A DNA stretch of 53,510 nt from Oscillospiraceae bacterium (lineage in GTDB: Bacteria > Bacillota > Clostridia > Oscillospirales > QAMX01): NCBI GenBank assembly GCA_015067675.1, contig SVMB01000013.1, forward strand, positions 1 through 53,510. The letters run 5' to 3'. Numbering within the stretch: position 1 is the first letter of the stretch; the number at the start of each line of letters is the position of its first letter. Below, in pieces: positions 41,251-49,922 of this stretch. The notes beneath the pieces are model-generated. The model ran no database searches. It saw nothing but the letters and a program-made list of their open reading frames with translations, and was not told the DNA's origin. Position numbers and translations under genes: made by a program.

Positions 41251-41760
41251 TTATTCCCAGCGATCCGTACTGTCTGCAACCGCACGGCCTTCTTTGAGCG
41301 AGGCCTGCACGTCCAGCACGCGCTGATTCTTTGACCCTTTGAAGCGCAGCAGAAGGCTTTTCTGAGTCAGCTCAAAGCGTCCGTCGATGAGGTTATCGGT
41401 CACGTCCAGCAGCTCACGGGCACCCGGTTTCTCAAGCAGCTGTTCAAAGGTATAGCCTGAGTAGACCGCCAGCTCAAGACCCCGGGATTTGACCCAGCGG
41501 CCAAGCTTTGCCAGCGCCTCCGCCTGCTCGAAAGGTTCACCTCCCGAAAAGGTCACACCGCTGAGCATGGGATTTTTGGCGATACGGCTCTCGATTTCCT
41601 CCAGCGTCACCGTTTCTCCCCCATTGGGATCGTGAGACTGGGGATTATGGCAGCCCGGGCAATGGTGCGGGCAGCCCTGCACGAACACCGAGAAGCGAAA
41701 TCCGGGGCCGTCAACGATGGAGTCGTTGACGAGACCTGCAATACGCAGCGTATCAGACAC
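41251..41760 (-). CDS. nrdG: Anaerobic ribonucleotide reductase-activating protein NrdG
   Basis: A 169-aa radical-SAM activase that makes the glycyl radical on NrdD. The cluster motif is CPHHCPGC (C30, C34, C37, CX3CX2C), followed by the SAM-binding FSGGEPFEQAEAL. The start overlaps the nrdD stop by 8 bases (translational coupling). It is the second gene of the nrdDG operon. Confidence 0.97.
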   Translation of the reverse strand: MSDTLRIAGLVNDSIVDGPGFRFSVFVQGCPHHCPGCHNPQSHDPNGGETVTLEEIESRIAKNPMLSGVTFSGGEPFEQAEALAKLGRWVKSRGLELAVYSGYTFEQLLEKPGARELLDVTDNLIDGRFELTQKSLLLRFKGSKNQRVLDVQASLKEGRAVADSTDRWE

Positions 41761-44068
41761 CGTGCTTCACCCTGTCATGTTCTTCGGCGCGCTTGGCGTC
41801 GTTGAAGTTCTCAAGGGTACCCACCAGGTAGCCGGTGATGCGGCGGATGCGCTCAAAGCCCATGCCGTCATCGCCTTCGTGGCGGCCGCAGTTGGGGCAC
41901 TCATCGCCGATGATGCCGTTATAACCGCAGACGGGGTCACGGTCAACGGGATGGTTGACGGAGCCGTAGCCGACACCGGCTTCATACATGGTATGAATGA
42001 CGCGCTCAAAGGCTTCGATATTATTGGCGGCAGCGCCGTCGAGCTCGACGTAGCAGATATGGCCTGCGTTGGTCAGGGCGTGGTAGGGCGCTTCCTTATG
42101 GATCTTATCGTAGGCAGAGATGCCGTAGTAAACCGGAACGTGGAAAGAGTTGGTGTAGTAATCGCGGTCGGTGACACCGGGGATGGTGCCGAACTTCTTG
42201 CGGTCAATGCGCACGAATCTGCCGGAAAGGCCTTCGGCGGGAGTGGCCAGCAGGGTGAAGTTGAGCTTATATTCCTGAGCCTTGCGGTCCATGAAGTCAC
42301 GCATGAAGCTGACGATATCCAGACCCAGACGCTGAGCGTCATCGCTTTCGCCGTGATGCTTGCCGGTCAGGGCAACCAGCGTCTCAGCAAGGCCGATGAA
42401 GCCAACAGACAGGGTACCATGCTTGAGGACCTCGCCGACCTGCTCATCCAGAGACAGCTTATCGGAATCAATCCAGACACCCTGACCCATCAGGAAGCGG
42501 TAGTTGCGCACCTTCTTGGCAGACTGGATCTTGAAGCGGTCCAGCAGCTGCTTGCAGCACAGCTCCAGCTTACGCTCCAGCTCTTCAAAGAACCACTCGA
42601 TGTTGCCGTTTGCCTTGAGGGCGATACGAGGCAGGTTGATGGAGGTGAAGCTGAGGTTGCCGCGGCCGGTGACGATCTCACGGGAAGGATCGAAAACGTT
42701 GCCGATGACGCGGGTACGGCAGCCCATGTAGGCGACCTCGGTCTCGGGCTGGCCGGGCTTATAATACTGCAGATTGAAGGGCGCGTCGATGAAGGAGAAG
42801 TTGGGGAACAGGCGCTTGGCGGAAGTCTTCATGGCCAGGCGGAAGAGGTCATAGTTGGGATCGCCGGGATTGGCGGAAACGCCGGCCTTGACCTTGAAGA
42901 TCTGGATGGGATAGATGGGGGTCTCACCGTTGCCGAGGCCAGCCTGAGTGGCCAGCAGCAGGTTACGCATGACCATGCGGCCTTCGGAGCTGGTATCGGT
43001 ACCGTAGTTGAGAGAGGAGAAGGGCACCTGAGCACCGGCACGGCTGTGCATGGTGTTGAGGTTATGGATCAGCGCCTCCATGGCCTGATAGGTGGCGCGG
43101 TCGGTCTCGGCGAAGGTATACTCACGGGCAAAGGTACGCACCTTTTCCAGAGTCTCGGCGTCCAGATCAAAAAGGGCAACTTCCTTTTCATCAAAGGCGG
43201 GATTGCCGTCGAGGCAGGGAGAGATGTTCTCTTCCTTCCACAGCTTCTTGATAGCCTCGTAAATTGCCTCGGAATCCATGGCAAAACCGGGCACCAGCAG
43301 CTTGACAGCCTTGGCGAAATTGCGGGCATAAAGCTTGCGGTAGGTCTTGCGCACGCCTTCGGCCATGGCATAGTCGAAGGTGGGGATGCTCTGACCGCCG
43401 TGCTGATCGTTCTGGTTGGCCTGGATGGTGATGCAGGCAAGAGCGGCGTAGCTCTGGATATCGTTGGGCTCACGCAGATAGCCGTGGCCGGTGGAGAATC
43501 CGTTATGGAAGAGCTTGAGCAGATCGATCTGGCAGCAGGTCGTGGTCAGGGCGTAGAAATCAAAGTCATGAATGTGGATATCGCCCTCACTGTGAGCCTT
43601 GGCCTGTTCAGGAGTCAGCAGGCTCTTGAGGTAATAATCCTTGGCACCTTCGGTACCGTACTTGAGCATGACACCCATGGGATTATCGCCGTCAATGTTG
43701 GCGTTGTCGCGCTTCATGTCGGAGTTGCGGGCATCGGCAAAGGTCAGCTCGTCGTAGATGCGCATCAGGCGGGTATTGAGCTCACGCACGCGGGTACGCT
43801 CGGCACGATACAGGATATACTTACGGGCAACAAAGGCATAGCCGTTGTCCATGAGCACGTTCTCGACGGTATCCTGGATATCTTCAACACCGGGAGCATT
43901 CTCGCTGAAACGCTCCAGCAGGCGCTGCTCGACGAGTTCGGCAATACGGGCAGCCTCTTCCTTGTTGGAATGTCCGCAATCTGCCATACCGCGTTCGATG
44001 GCATAGACGATCTTCTCTCTATCGTAGGGAACACGGCGTCCGTCACGTTTGGTTATGGTTTTCAGCAT
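41753..44068 (-). CDS. nrdD: Anaerobic ribonucleoside-triphosphate reductase NrdD
   Basis: A 771-aa class III reductase making deoxynucleotides without oxygen. The N-terminal ATP-cone (about 1-90; TITKRDGRRVPYDREKIVYAIERGM) gives allosteric control. The C-terminal zinc ribbon DPVCGYNGIIGDECPNCGR and the glycyl-radical segment RRITGYLVG (glycine near residue 746) are intact. The ATG at 44068 follows GGAGG by 8 bases; the frame is open five codons further, but without a better site. A NrdR-like box lies in its promoter. Confidence 0.97.
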   Translation of the reverse strand: MLKTITKRDGRRVPYDREKIVYAIERGMADCGHSNKEEAARIAELVEQRLLERFSENAPGVEDIQDTVENVLMDNGYAFVARKYILYRAERTRVRELNTRLMRIYDELTFADARNSDMKRDNANIDGDNPMGVMLKYGTEGAKDYYLKSLLTPEQAKAHSEGDIHIHDFDFYALTTTCCQIDLLKLFHNGFSTGHGYLREPNDIQSYAALACITIQANQNDQHGGQSIPTFDYAMAEGVRKTYRKLYARNFAKAVKLLVPGFAMDSEAIYEAIKKLWKEENISPCLDGNPAFDEKEVALFDLDAETLEKVRTFAREYTFAETDRATYQAMEALIHNLNTMHSRAGAQVPFSSLNYGTDTSSEGRMVMRNLLLATQAGLGNGETPIYPIQIFKVKAGVSANPGDPNYDLFRLAMKTSAKRLFPNFSFIDAPFNLQYYKPGQPETEVAYMGCRTRVIGNVFDPSREIVTGRGNLSFTSINLPRIALKANGNIEWFFEELERKLELCCKQLLDRFKIQSAKKVRNYRFLMGQGVWIDSDKLSLDEQVGEVLKHGTLSVGFIGLAETLVALTGKHHGESDDAQRLGLDIVSFMRDFMDRKAQEYKLNFTLLATPAEGLSGRFVRIDRKKFGTIPGVTDRDYYTNSFHVPVYYGISAYDKIHKEAPYHALTNAGHICYVELDGAAANNIEAFERVIHTMYEAGVGYGSVNHPVDRDPVCGYNGIIGDECPNCGRHEGDDGMGFERIRRITGYLVGTLENFNDAKRAEEHDRVKHGV

Positions 44069-44189
44069 CTTTGGTTCCTCCACTGTACTTTACGGGAAGC
44101 GTGGCTGCTTCTCTCGTCTGTATCATAGTTAACAGGCTGTCATTTTGGGGGGCAATCCCCAAATATGCCCACATCTTGAATGCTTGCCT

Positions 44190-44218
44190 ATTTTAACACA
44201 CAAGATATAGTTTGTCAA
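44190..44218 (-). promoter_or_regulatory. nrdDG promoter with NrdR-box-like site
   Basis: Minus-strand TTGACA, 17 bases, TAAAAT. The spacer holds a 16-base site (44198-44213) matching the NrdR consensus ACACWATATATWGTGT at about 14 of 16 positions on the plus strand. A weaker second match (TATTATATAA, near 44233) lies about three helical turns upstream. NrdR would repress at this place. The leader also carries a small hairpin (TTTGGGG/CCCCAAA, 44144-44163). Confidence 0.7.
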
Positions 44219-44563
44219 TACCACTAATTTAGTATTATATAAACATAATTCCGACCGTTTGTCCGATCTGAATGTCCGGATTTCACGCATAACACAAGGA
44301 ACCTGCCGTTTTTCGGGTCGTTTTCTCGGGGTTACCATTTTATGGGACAAAAAAAATTTTTTTCATCGAAAAAACGCCAAAACTGCTCAAAACCTATTGA
44401 CACGCGGCTTTATGTAACCTCGAATTACGATGTTACTGCTTTATGGAAACCGAATTCGTGATTATGACCGCAGTCCGTTTTTTCGCTTCCATTTTTTCCC
44501 TTTACAATCTGTGTTCCCGCAGCCGGGGGGCTCCGGTTTTTTTCACACTTTCCGCTTTTTTAC
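44219..44563. other. Gene-free intergenic stretch between nrdDG and the Gfo/Idh gene
   Basis: No supported gene. It is AT-rich around 44345-44375 (an A8T7 tract), with a possible extra promoter TTGACA-17-TCGAAT at 44397-44425, an inverted pair GTAAC-N13-GTTAC just behind it, and a small stem before T7 near 44521-44544. A 106-codon frame starting at 44443 has no ribosome binding site and overlaps the next promoter. Confidence 0.5.
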
Positions 44564-44592
44564 TGGACAAGCCGCTCTCAAGTCGGTATACT
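44564..44592 (+). promoter_or_regulatory. Promoter of the Gfo/Idh/MocA operon
   Basis: TGGACA, 17 bases, TATACT, about 45 bases before the ATG. Confidence 0.6.
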
Positions 44593-44638
44593 ATAGATAT
44601 CACTTCGCGCAGACTATTTTTGATCGGAGGATATACAT

Positions 44639-45868
44639 ATGCAGCGTACAAAGATCGGTATTATCGGACTTGGCGGCCGCGGCCGCGGCCTGATGTCCAT
44701 GATCGCCGCGATGGAGGATATCGAAATCGTCGCCGTATGCGATCTGTGGCAGGACCGTGTTGACCTCTCCATTGCCAAGGTCAAGGAAATCGCCGGTTAC
44801 GAACCCATCGGACTGACCAATCATCACGATCTTCTCAATATCGACGAGATCGAAGGCGTGGTCGTCTCCACGTCCTGGAAGGATCACATCAAGCTCTGCA
44901 TCGACTGTATGAAGGCCGGCAAATACTCCGCCATGGAAGTCGGCGGCGCCTATGCGCTGGAAGACTGCTGGGCGCTGGTGCGCACCTACGAGGAGACCCG
45001 CGTTCCGGTCATGATGCTTGAAAACTGCAACTTCGGCCGTGAGGAGCTGATGATGCTCAACATGGTACGGCAGGGCATCTTCGGTGAAGTTGTCCACTGT
45101 CAGGGCGGCTACCGCCACGACCTGCGCCACGGTCTGACCCACAACCGTGAGCCCGAGCGTGAAATGCGCCACTACCGCAGCGGCGAATACCACAACCGCA
45201 ACTGCGACAACTATCCCACCCACGATCTGGGCCCCATCGCCAAGATTCTCGACATCAACCGCGGCAACCGCATGATGAAGCTGGTCAGCACCGCTTCCCG
45301 TGCCAGCGGTCTGTCCGCCTATCTGGCCAATCCTCCCGCAATCGAGAACTCCGTTCCCCTGCCCGACCGCCGCTGGCTGCAGGGCGACATCATCACCACC
45401 ACCATCACCTGCGCCCATGGTCAGACCATCACGCTGGTGCTGGACACCTCTCTCCCCCGCCCCTATTCCCGCAACTTCCAGGTTCACGGTACCCGTGCCA
45501 TGTATGTTGAGGACAACCGTTCTCTCTTCATCGAAGGCGTGCACAACCACGAGGAGGACTGGCGCGACAACTGGGGCAATGTTGAGAAGTTCTACGAGCA
45601 GTACGATCATCCCATGTGGCGCGGCTACGATCCCAGCAAGGGCGGTCACGGCGGCATGGACTATCTGTGCATGCGCGCCTTCTTCGACGCTGTCAAGCGC
45701 CGCTGCCCCACTCCCATCGACGCCTACGATGTCGCCTCCTGGATGAGCATCACCACCCTCTCCGAGGACAGCATCGCCATGGGCGGCCATCCCGTCACAA
45801 TTCCCGACTTCACCCGCGGCGAATGGCTGCGCAGCCGTGACGTCTACGAGGGCTTCTACGCGCTGTAA
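44639..45868 (+). CDS. Gfo/Idh/MocA family oxidoreductase, GH109-like
   Basis: A 409-aa NAD-dependent protein. The Rossmann start is KIGIIGLGGRGRGLM (5-19). The central domain carries MMLENCNFGREELMMLNMVRQG (126-146), GYRHDLRHG (157-165) and NYPTHDLGPIAKILDINRG (191-209), close to the GH109 alpha-N-acetylgalactosaminidase group, in which NAD takes part in glycoside cleavage by a redox-elimination path. The catalytic-type Tyr and His in GYRHDLR and YPTHDLGP are present. It may cleave or oxidise an N-acetylhexosamine-like sugar. The ATG follows GGAGG by 8 bases. It is first in a three-gene run with an M20 amidohydrolase. GH109 assignment is by motif only. Confidence 0.85.
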   Translation: MQRTKIGIIGLGGRGRGLMSMIAAMEDIEIVAVCDLWQDRVDLSIAKVKEIAGYEPIGLTNHHDLLNIDEIEGVVVSTSWKDHIKLCIDCMKAGKYSAMEVGGAYALEDCWALVRTYEETRVPVMMLENCNFGREELMMLNMVRQGIFGEVVHCQGGYRHDLRHGLTHNREPEREMRHYRSGEYHNRNCDNYPTHDLGPIAKILDINRGNRMMKLVSTASRASGLSAYLANPPAIENSVPLPDRRWLQGDIITTTITCAHGQTITLVLDTSLPRPYSRNFQVHGTRAMYVEDNRSLFIEGVHNHEEDWRDNWGNVEKFYEQYDHPMWRGYDPSKGGHGGMDYLCMRAFFDAVKRRCPTPIDAYDVASWMSITTLSEDSIAMGGHPVTIPDFTRGEWLRSRDVYEGFYAL

Positions 45869-45901
45869 GAGCCATCCCGCATAAGTTTCCCTCCGGATTA
45901 C

Positions 45902-45922
45902 GAGCCGCGCTTACAGCGGCTC
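45902..45922 (+). other. Intercistronic hairpin Gfo/Idh - M20
   Basis: Stem GAGCCGC / GCGGCTC (7 bp), loop GCTTACA, without a T-run. It may stabilise the upstream message. Confidence 0.45.
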
Positions 45923-45952
45923 CTGACGTACTGACAAAGGAGTATACCGACC

Positions 45953-47296
45953 ATGACAACTCAACAGGTATTTGCGCTGGTGGATCCCCACCGCGAAATG
46001 ATTATCAAGGCCGAGAGTGATCTCTGGAAGACGCCCGAGACCGGATACCGCGAATGGAAAACCCAGAAGTATGCCGCCGAGCGTTTTGAGGCCATGGGCT
46101 ATGAGCTGACCTACGCCGGCAACATCCCCGGTTTTTTCACCGACATCAAAACCGGCCGTCCCGGCCCCACACTGCTGATCATGGGTGAGCTGGACTCTCT
46201 GCTCTGCGCTGCTCATCCCGACGCCGATTCCGAGACCGGCGCCGTGCACGCCTGCGGTCATCATGCCCAGATGGCGGCTCTGCTGGGTGTTGCCGCAGCG
46301 CTCAAGGAGCCCGGTGCCCTCGACGGCCTCTCCGGCACCATTCGTCTGTGCGCCGTCCCCGCCGAAGAGCTCATCGAAGTGGGCTGGCGTGAGGAACTGC
46401 GCAAAGCCGGTACCATCAAGTACTTCGGCGGCAAGGTGGAATTCCTCTGGCGCGGCTATTTCGACGATGTGGATCTGGCTTTCATGCTCCACTCCTCCGC
46501 CAAATATGGCTACAACCGCGGCTGCAACGGCTGTGTGGTCAAGAACATCACCTTTGAAGGCCACTCCGCCCATGCCGGCGGCAGCCCCCACAACGGCATC
46601 AACGCTCTGTATGCCTCCAATCTCGGCATGAACGCTGCCAACGCCCTGCGCGAGACCTTCCGCGATTCCGAGCACATCCGCTTCCATCCCATCGTGACCC
46701 GCGGCGGCGCTGCTGTCAACGCCATCCCCGAAGAAGTACGCATGGAAAGCTACGTGCGCGGCGCTTCCATCGATGCCATCGAGCGTGAAAACCGCAAGAT
46801 CAACCGCGCTCTTGCCGCTTCTGCCGCGGCCATGGGCGCCAATGTGGTACTTTCCGACCGTCCCGGCTACACGCCTCTGGACAACGCACCTCCGCTCCTT
46901 GAGATCGCCCGCAAGGCCATGATCGCCTATGTCGGCGAGGAGAATCTCGCCTGCGGCGACTGGTCCACCGGCTGCACCGACATGGGTGACATCTCCGCCG
47001 TTATGCCCGCGATCCATCCCTACGCCGGCGGCGCCGCCGGTACCGGCCACGGTGCTGACTATCACATCGCCGATCCTGAAATGGCCTGTGTCGGCTCTGC
47101 CAAGGTGCAGGTTCTCATGACCCGCATGCTGCTGGAGAACGATGCCGCGGCTGCTAAGCACGTCATCGAAACCTACAAGCCCCGTTTTGCCACGAAGGAA
47201 GCCTACTTCGAGATGATGGACAACCTCACCCTTGACAAGAAGGCCGTTGTCTACAACGAGGACGGCACCCTGACGCTGGACTTCGCCAATGCATAA
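45953..47296 (+). CDS. M20 family amidohydrolase/peptidase (AbgB-like)
   Basis: A 447-aa dinuclear-metal enzyme of the M20D type. Metal-site sequences are GELDSLL (78-84), HACGHHAQ (99-106) and VPAEELIE (135-142), with GTGHGADYH late in the protein. The dimerisation domain lies about 190-310 (FEGHSAHAGGSPHNGINALYA). It cleaves an amide bond, for instance an N-acyl amino acid, acyl amino-sugar or aminobenzoyl-glutamate-like compound. AAAGGAG lies 10 bases before the ATG. Pairing with a GH109-like protein suggests de-acylation of a sugar-derived amide; this is inference. Confidence 0.9.
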   Translation: MTTQQVFALVDPHREMIIKAESDLWKTPETGYREWKTQKYAAERFEAMGYELTYAGNIPGFFTDIKTGRPGPTLLIMGELDSLLCAAHPDADSETGAVHACGHHAQMAALLGVAAALKEPGALDGLSGTIRLCAVPAEELIEVGWREELRKAGTIKYFGGKVEFLWRGYFDDVDLAFMLHSSAKYGYNRGCNGCVVKNITFEGHSAHAGGSPHNGINALYASNLGMNAANALRETFRDSEHIRFHPIVTRGGAAVNAIPEEVRMESYVRGASIDAIERENRKINRALAASAAAMGANVVLSDRPGYTPLDNAPPLLEIARKAMIAYVGEENLACGDWSTGCTDMGDISAVMPAIHPYAGGAAGTGHGADYHIADPEMACVGSAKVQVLMTRMLLENDAAAAKHVIETYKPRFATKEAYFEMMDNLTLDKKAVVYNEDGTLTLDFANA

Positions 47297-47325
47297 TTGA
47301 TCGGCAATCGCCGTATGAATTACCG

Positions 47326-47364
47326 GCAGCCGCCGCGGTATCTGGCAGATGCTGCGGCGGCTGC
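47326..47364 (+). other. Strong intercistronic hairpin before the membrane-anchored protein gene
   Basis: Stem GCAGCCGCCGC / GCGGCGGCTGC (11 bp) with a 17-base loop, no T-run after it. It separates the M20 gene from the next gene in a 123-base gap. Confidence 0.5.
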
Positions 47365-47419
47365 ATACGTTATTACGCAGTCTCCTGCGTGCACTCCGGC
47401 AATCGGAAAGGAGCGAAAT

Positions 47420-48823
47420 ATGAGCTCATCCACTGCGAATCCATCTTCCAGACGTCTTAAAAAGCGTTTTCTCCCCGCAGTTGTCAGTCTCTCATTTCTT
47501 ATGATCGCAGTCTCGGCCCTTTTATTGCTGCGGCCGTACAGGCAGTACCCAATGCTGCGGCCTTTTCTGATGCATCATGCGGTGATCACGGAACTTTCTC
47601 CCCTCGAAAGTGACGCCGGAGACATTCGGCGCTGCTCTGTGGATCAGCCGCGAGGCACCGCGTTGGCCTGGATCTTCCCGGACGGTGCGGTTTTCTGGTG
47701 CGAAAACGTAACTGACGCTTTCACGCTGCTGCTAGGCACTCCCGGCAAGACCGAAGAGCTGCGTCTGAATCCGGCGCAGACCACCAGTCCTCTGTTAATG
47801 CAGTCTAAACACGGCAGTCTGCTGATTCAGCCGCCTCTGGCAAGAGAGCCCGGCGAACTCGACGGCACCAATTACATTGCGGTAAACACAGAAAACGGTA
47901 CCGCACGCACCGCATTGGGAATGGTCCTGATACAGTCCAGCGGCAAAACCGCCGATTGGTGGGCGTATTGTTCTCCCAGTCGTCTTGATGAAAGCGGTTC
48001 CCTTGATTGGCTGTACGATTGCACCGTCGAAAAATTCGGCGCTGACAACCGCATGACGACAGACGGTTACTATTATTCCACGCCTTCCAACTACATTCCA
48101 AGCGGCGAAGGATACTATTACCGCATTCCCGCGGCTTACATTGCCTCAAAACTTGCCCGTTTCAGTCACTGCACCCCCGGCTTACAGCTTGCCACCGCTA
48201 TGCTGGATATCCAATGTCAGCATTATAACGCCGACGGCTACATCCCGACCGTCAACGCCAGTTCCTGGCTGCTCAACGACTACGAGATTGCCGATGGATT
48301 CTATGATACCCGTTTCAACACCTACATCGGTCATGCACTCCTGGATTTAGGCCGTGCCGCCGGTATCTCGGAGTTTACAGAGCATGCCATGAATTACGCC
48401 GCTTTCCTCTGCGCTCATGCCGCCAAAACTGCCGCAGTTACCGAAAACGGCGGGATTCTGGTGGATGATTATGCACACCCCGCTGGCAATCTTCCCACGC
48501 TTACCTCGTTGAACCATCAGTTGGCAGAAACCTATTTTCTTTTTGAAACGCGCGACTCCGATGCCGTCCAGACTGCCCAGCGCATGCTGCAGGGAATCGT
48601 GGATACCGCTGATCTGTGGATTCGCCCCGACGGCAATCTGCATTATGCCGTCTATCCCGATGGCAGCTACGGCGGAGACGATTATCCTTATCTGACCTAC
48701 AACGATCTTCTGGACCTCAACACCTGTGTCGGCGGCAATGACAGTCTTGAGCTGCTGCTTGAGACCAAAAAGGTCTGGATGGATGCAAACGGCATCACCG
48801 GTTACAACCAGCCTGCAAACTGA
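47420..48823 (+). CDS. Membrane-anchored extracellular protein, (alpha/alpha)-toroid-like, possibly glucuronyl-epimerase-like
   Basis: A 467-aa protein with a short cytoplasmic N-terminus and one membrane helix (about 17-37, FLPAVVSLSFLMIAVSALLLL), the rest outside. The C-terminal half (about 215-455) is helix-rich with repeated aromatic turns: GYYYRIPAAYIASKL, DYEIADGFYDTRFNTYIGHALLDLG, NGGILVDDYAHP, TSLNHQLAETYFLFE and DGSYGGDDYPYL. This pattern is like alpha/alpha-toroid enzymes such as glucuronyl C5-epimerases or lyases, but no catalytic motif was recognised, so the class is tentative. The ATG at 47420 has AAAGGAG 6 bases upstream; the longer upstream frame runs through the hairpin. Confidence 0.7.
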   Translation: MSSSTANPSSRRLKKRFLPAVVSLSFLMIAVSALLLLRPYRQYPMLRPFLMHHAVITELSPLESDAGDIRRCSVDQPRGTALAWIFPDGAVFWCENVTDAFTLLLGTPGKTEELRLNPAQTTSPLLMQSKHGSLLIQPPLAREPGELDGTNYIAVNTENGTARTALGMVLIQSSGKTADWWAYCSPSRLDESGSLDWLYDCTVEKFGADNRMTTDGYYYSTPSNYIPSGEGYYYRIPAAYIASKLARFSHCTPGLQLATAMLDIQCQHYNADGYIPTVNASSWLLNDYEIADGFYDTRFNTYIGHALLDLGRAAGISEFTEHAMNYAAFLCAHAAKTAAVTENGGILVDDYAHPAGNLPTLTSLNHQLAETYFLFETRDSDAVQTAQRMLQGIVDTADLWIRPDGNLHYAVYPDGSYGGDDYPYLTYNDLLDLNTCVGGNDSLELLLETKKVWMDANGITGYNQPAN

Positions 48824-48870
48824 TAGCCGTTTCTCATGTTTTCATCCCCCCAAATGCATATATAACATCA

Positions 48871-48910
48871 AAAGAGGACAGACCGGTCATTCGATCTGTC
48901 CTCTTTTTTA
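48871..48910. terminator. Bidirectional terminator
   Basis: Stem AAAAGAGGACAGA / TCTGTCCTCTTTT with T7 on the plus strand and a T-run on the minus strand; lies between convergent genes. Confidence 0.85.
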
Positions 48911-48936
48911 ATTTTGAGATGAATAGAAATTGCCGA

Positions 48937-49872
48937 TTACTCGATAAACCGGCCGACCAATGCACCGATTGCGCCAAAGTCGCCGGGCTTGGGAGCCTTG
49001 ATCTCGTCGATGATGCTCCAGTGCTCGGTATGCTCAACGGTCTCGCCTGGAACCACCTTTTTCAGCGGAGACAGGCTCTCCATCTCCAGGAAGAGATTGG
49101 AGGTATAGGTTTCGAAGTTCATGCCGCCGTCGGGATAGACAGCGCCTTCCACATAGGGCAGTTCCTTGATGAACATGGCGTCCTTGAGGCAATAGGCAGC
49201 CCATCCGCGGCGATTATCGGTACCGACCTTGAAGTTTTTCGTGGCACGTTTGTCCTGACGCAGCGTGAAATACTCCTTGCCCCAGGTGACGCGCTTGTCA
49301 TCCATCTCGGCATAGGGCCAGATGGCCATGGTACGGTTTGCAAGCAGGCCTGTATCGTTGCGGTTGAAGGGAACAATCTCCAGACCGCCGGGAGCCAGCA
49401 CAGACAGCGCCCAGACGGCAAATTCCTGCTCGGTTTCCGCGATATTGGTCACCTTATTGGTCACGGTGACGCGGGTACCGTACTCCTCAAGCTCCACGAC
49501 CAGCTCCATCTGCAGGCCGTTGCGGCGCTGCGGAGGCGGCAGGAAGGAGGCAGAATTGCCCCGGATCTCATAGCGTACGCGGTTATTATCCGGGAAGTAG
49601 GAACCGGGCCAGTTTTCCGGAGATGTCCAGATGCGGTGTCCGCCGTAGATATACCAGCAGGCGCCACGACCGTAATACTCCATCATGGCCTTCTCATCGT
49701 GGAAGACCGCACGGGCTTTGTCTTCAAAGAAGAAATTGGTGCCGCCACGGATGCTGTAGCGGATGACGCGGGGGCCAATGTCCAGGGTGACCAGCAGCTC
49801 GACAAAGGCATTTTCGATTCTGAGGCATCTGCCAAAGTTTTTATAGCGAACCTCACTGAATTGAACGGCCAT
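48937..49872 (-). CDS. Galactose-mutarotase-like fold protein (DUF4380-like)
   Basis: A 311-aa cytoplasmic beta-sandwich protein. Landmarks are ENAFVELLVTLDIGPRVIRYSIRGG, GGHRIWTSPEN, VTNKVTNIAETEQEFAVWALSVLAPGG and TYTSNLFLEMESLSPLKKVVPGETVEHTEHW, as in DUF4380/aldose-1-epimerase-like proteins acting on sugars. AAGGAGG lies before the ATG. It is last in a run behind a sugar isomerase-like gene, fitting a role in sugar anomer or epimer handling. Confidence 0.8.
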   Translation of the reverse strand: MAVQFSEVRYKNFGRCLRIENAFVELLVTLDIGPRVIRYSIRGGTNFFFEDKARAVFHDEKAMMEYYGRGACWYIYGGHRIWTSPENWPGSYFPDNNRVRYEIRGNSASFLPPPQRRNGLQMELVVELEEYGTRVTVTNKVTNIAETEQEFAVWALSVLAPGGLEIVPFNRNDTGLLANRTMAIWPYAEMDDKRVTWGKEYFTLRQDKRATKNFKVGTDNRRGWAAYCLKDAMFIKELPYVEGAVYPDGGMNFETYTSNLFLEMESLSPLKKVVPGETVEHTEHWSIIDEIKAPKPGDFGAIGALVGRFIE

Positions 49873-49922
49873 AATGTTGCCTCCTTTTTTGCAGCAATGG
49901 GTGTTCGGATTGAAGAAATAAC

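Noticed and set aside
41717-44128. An 803-codon frame antisense to nrdD
   Set aside because: nrdD on the other strand is unmistakable; the antisense frame has no domain or SD.
44443-44763. A 106-codon plus-strand frame before the Gfo/Idh gene
   Set aside because: No SD, overlaps the predicted promoter and the start of the real gene, and no family features.
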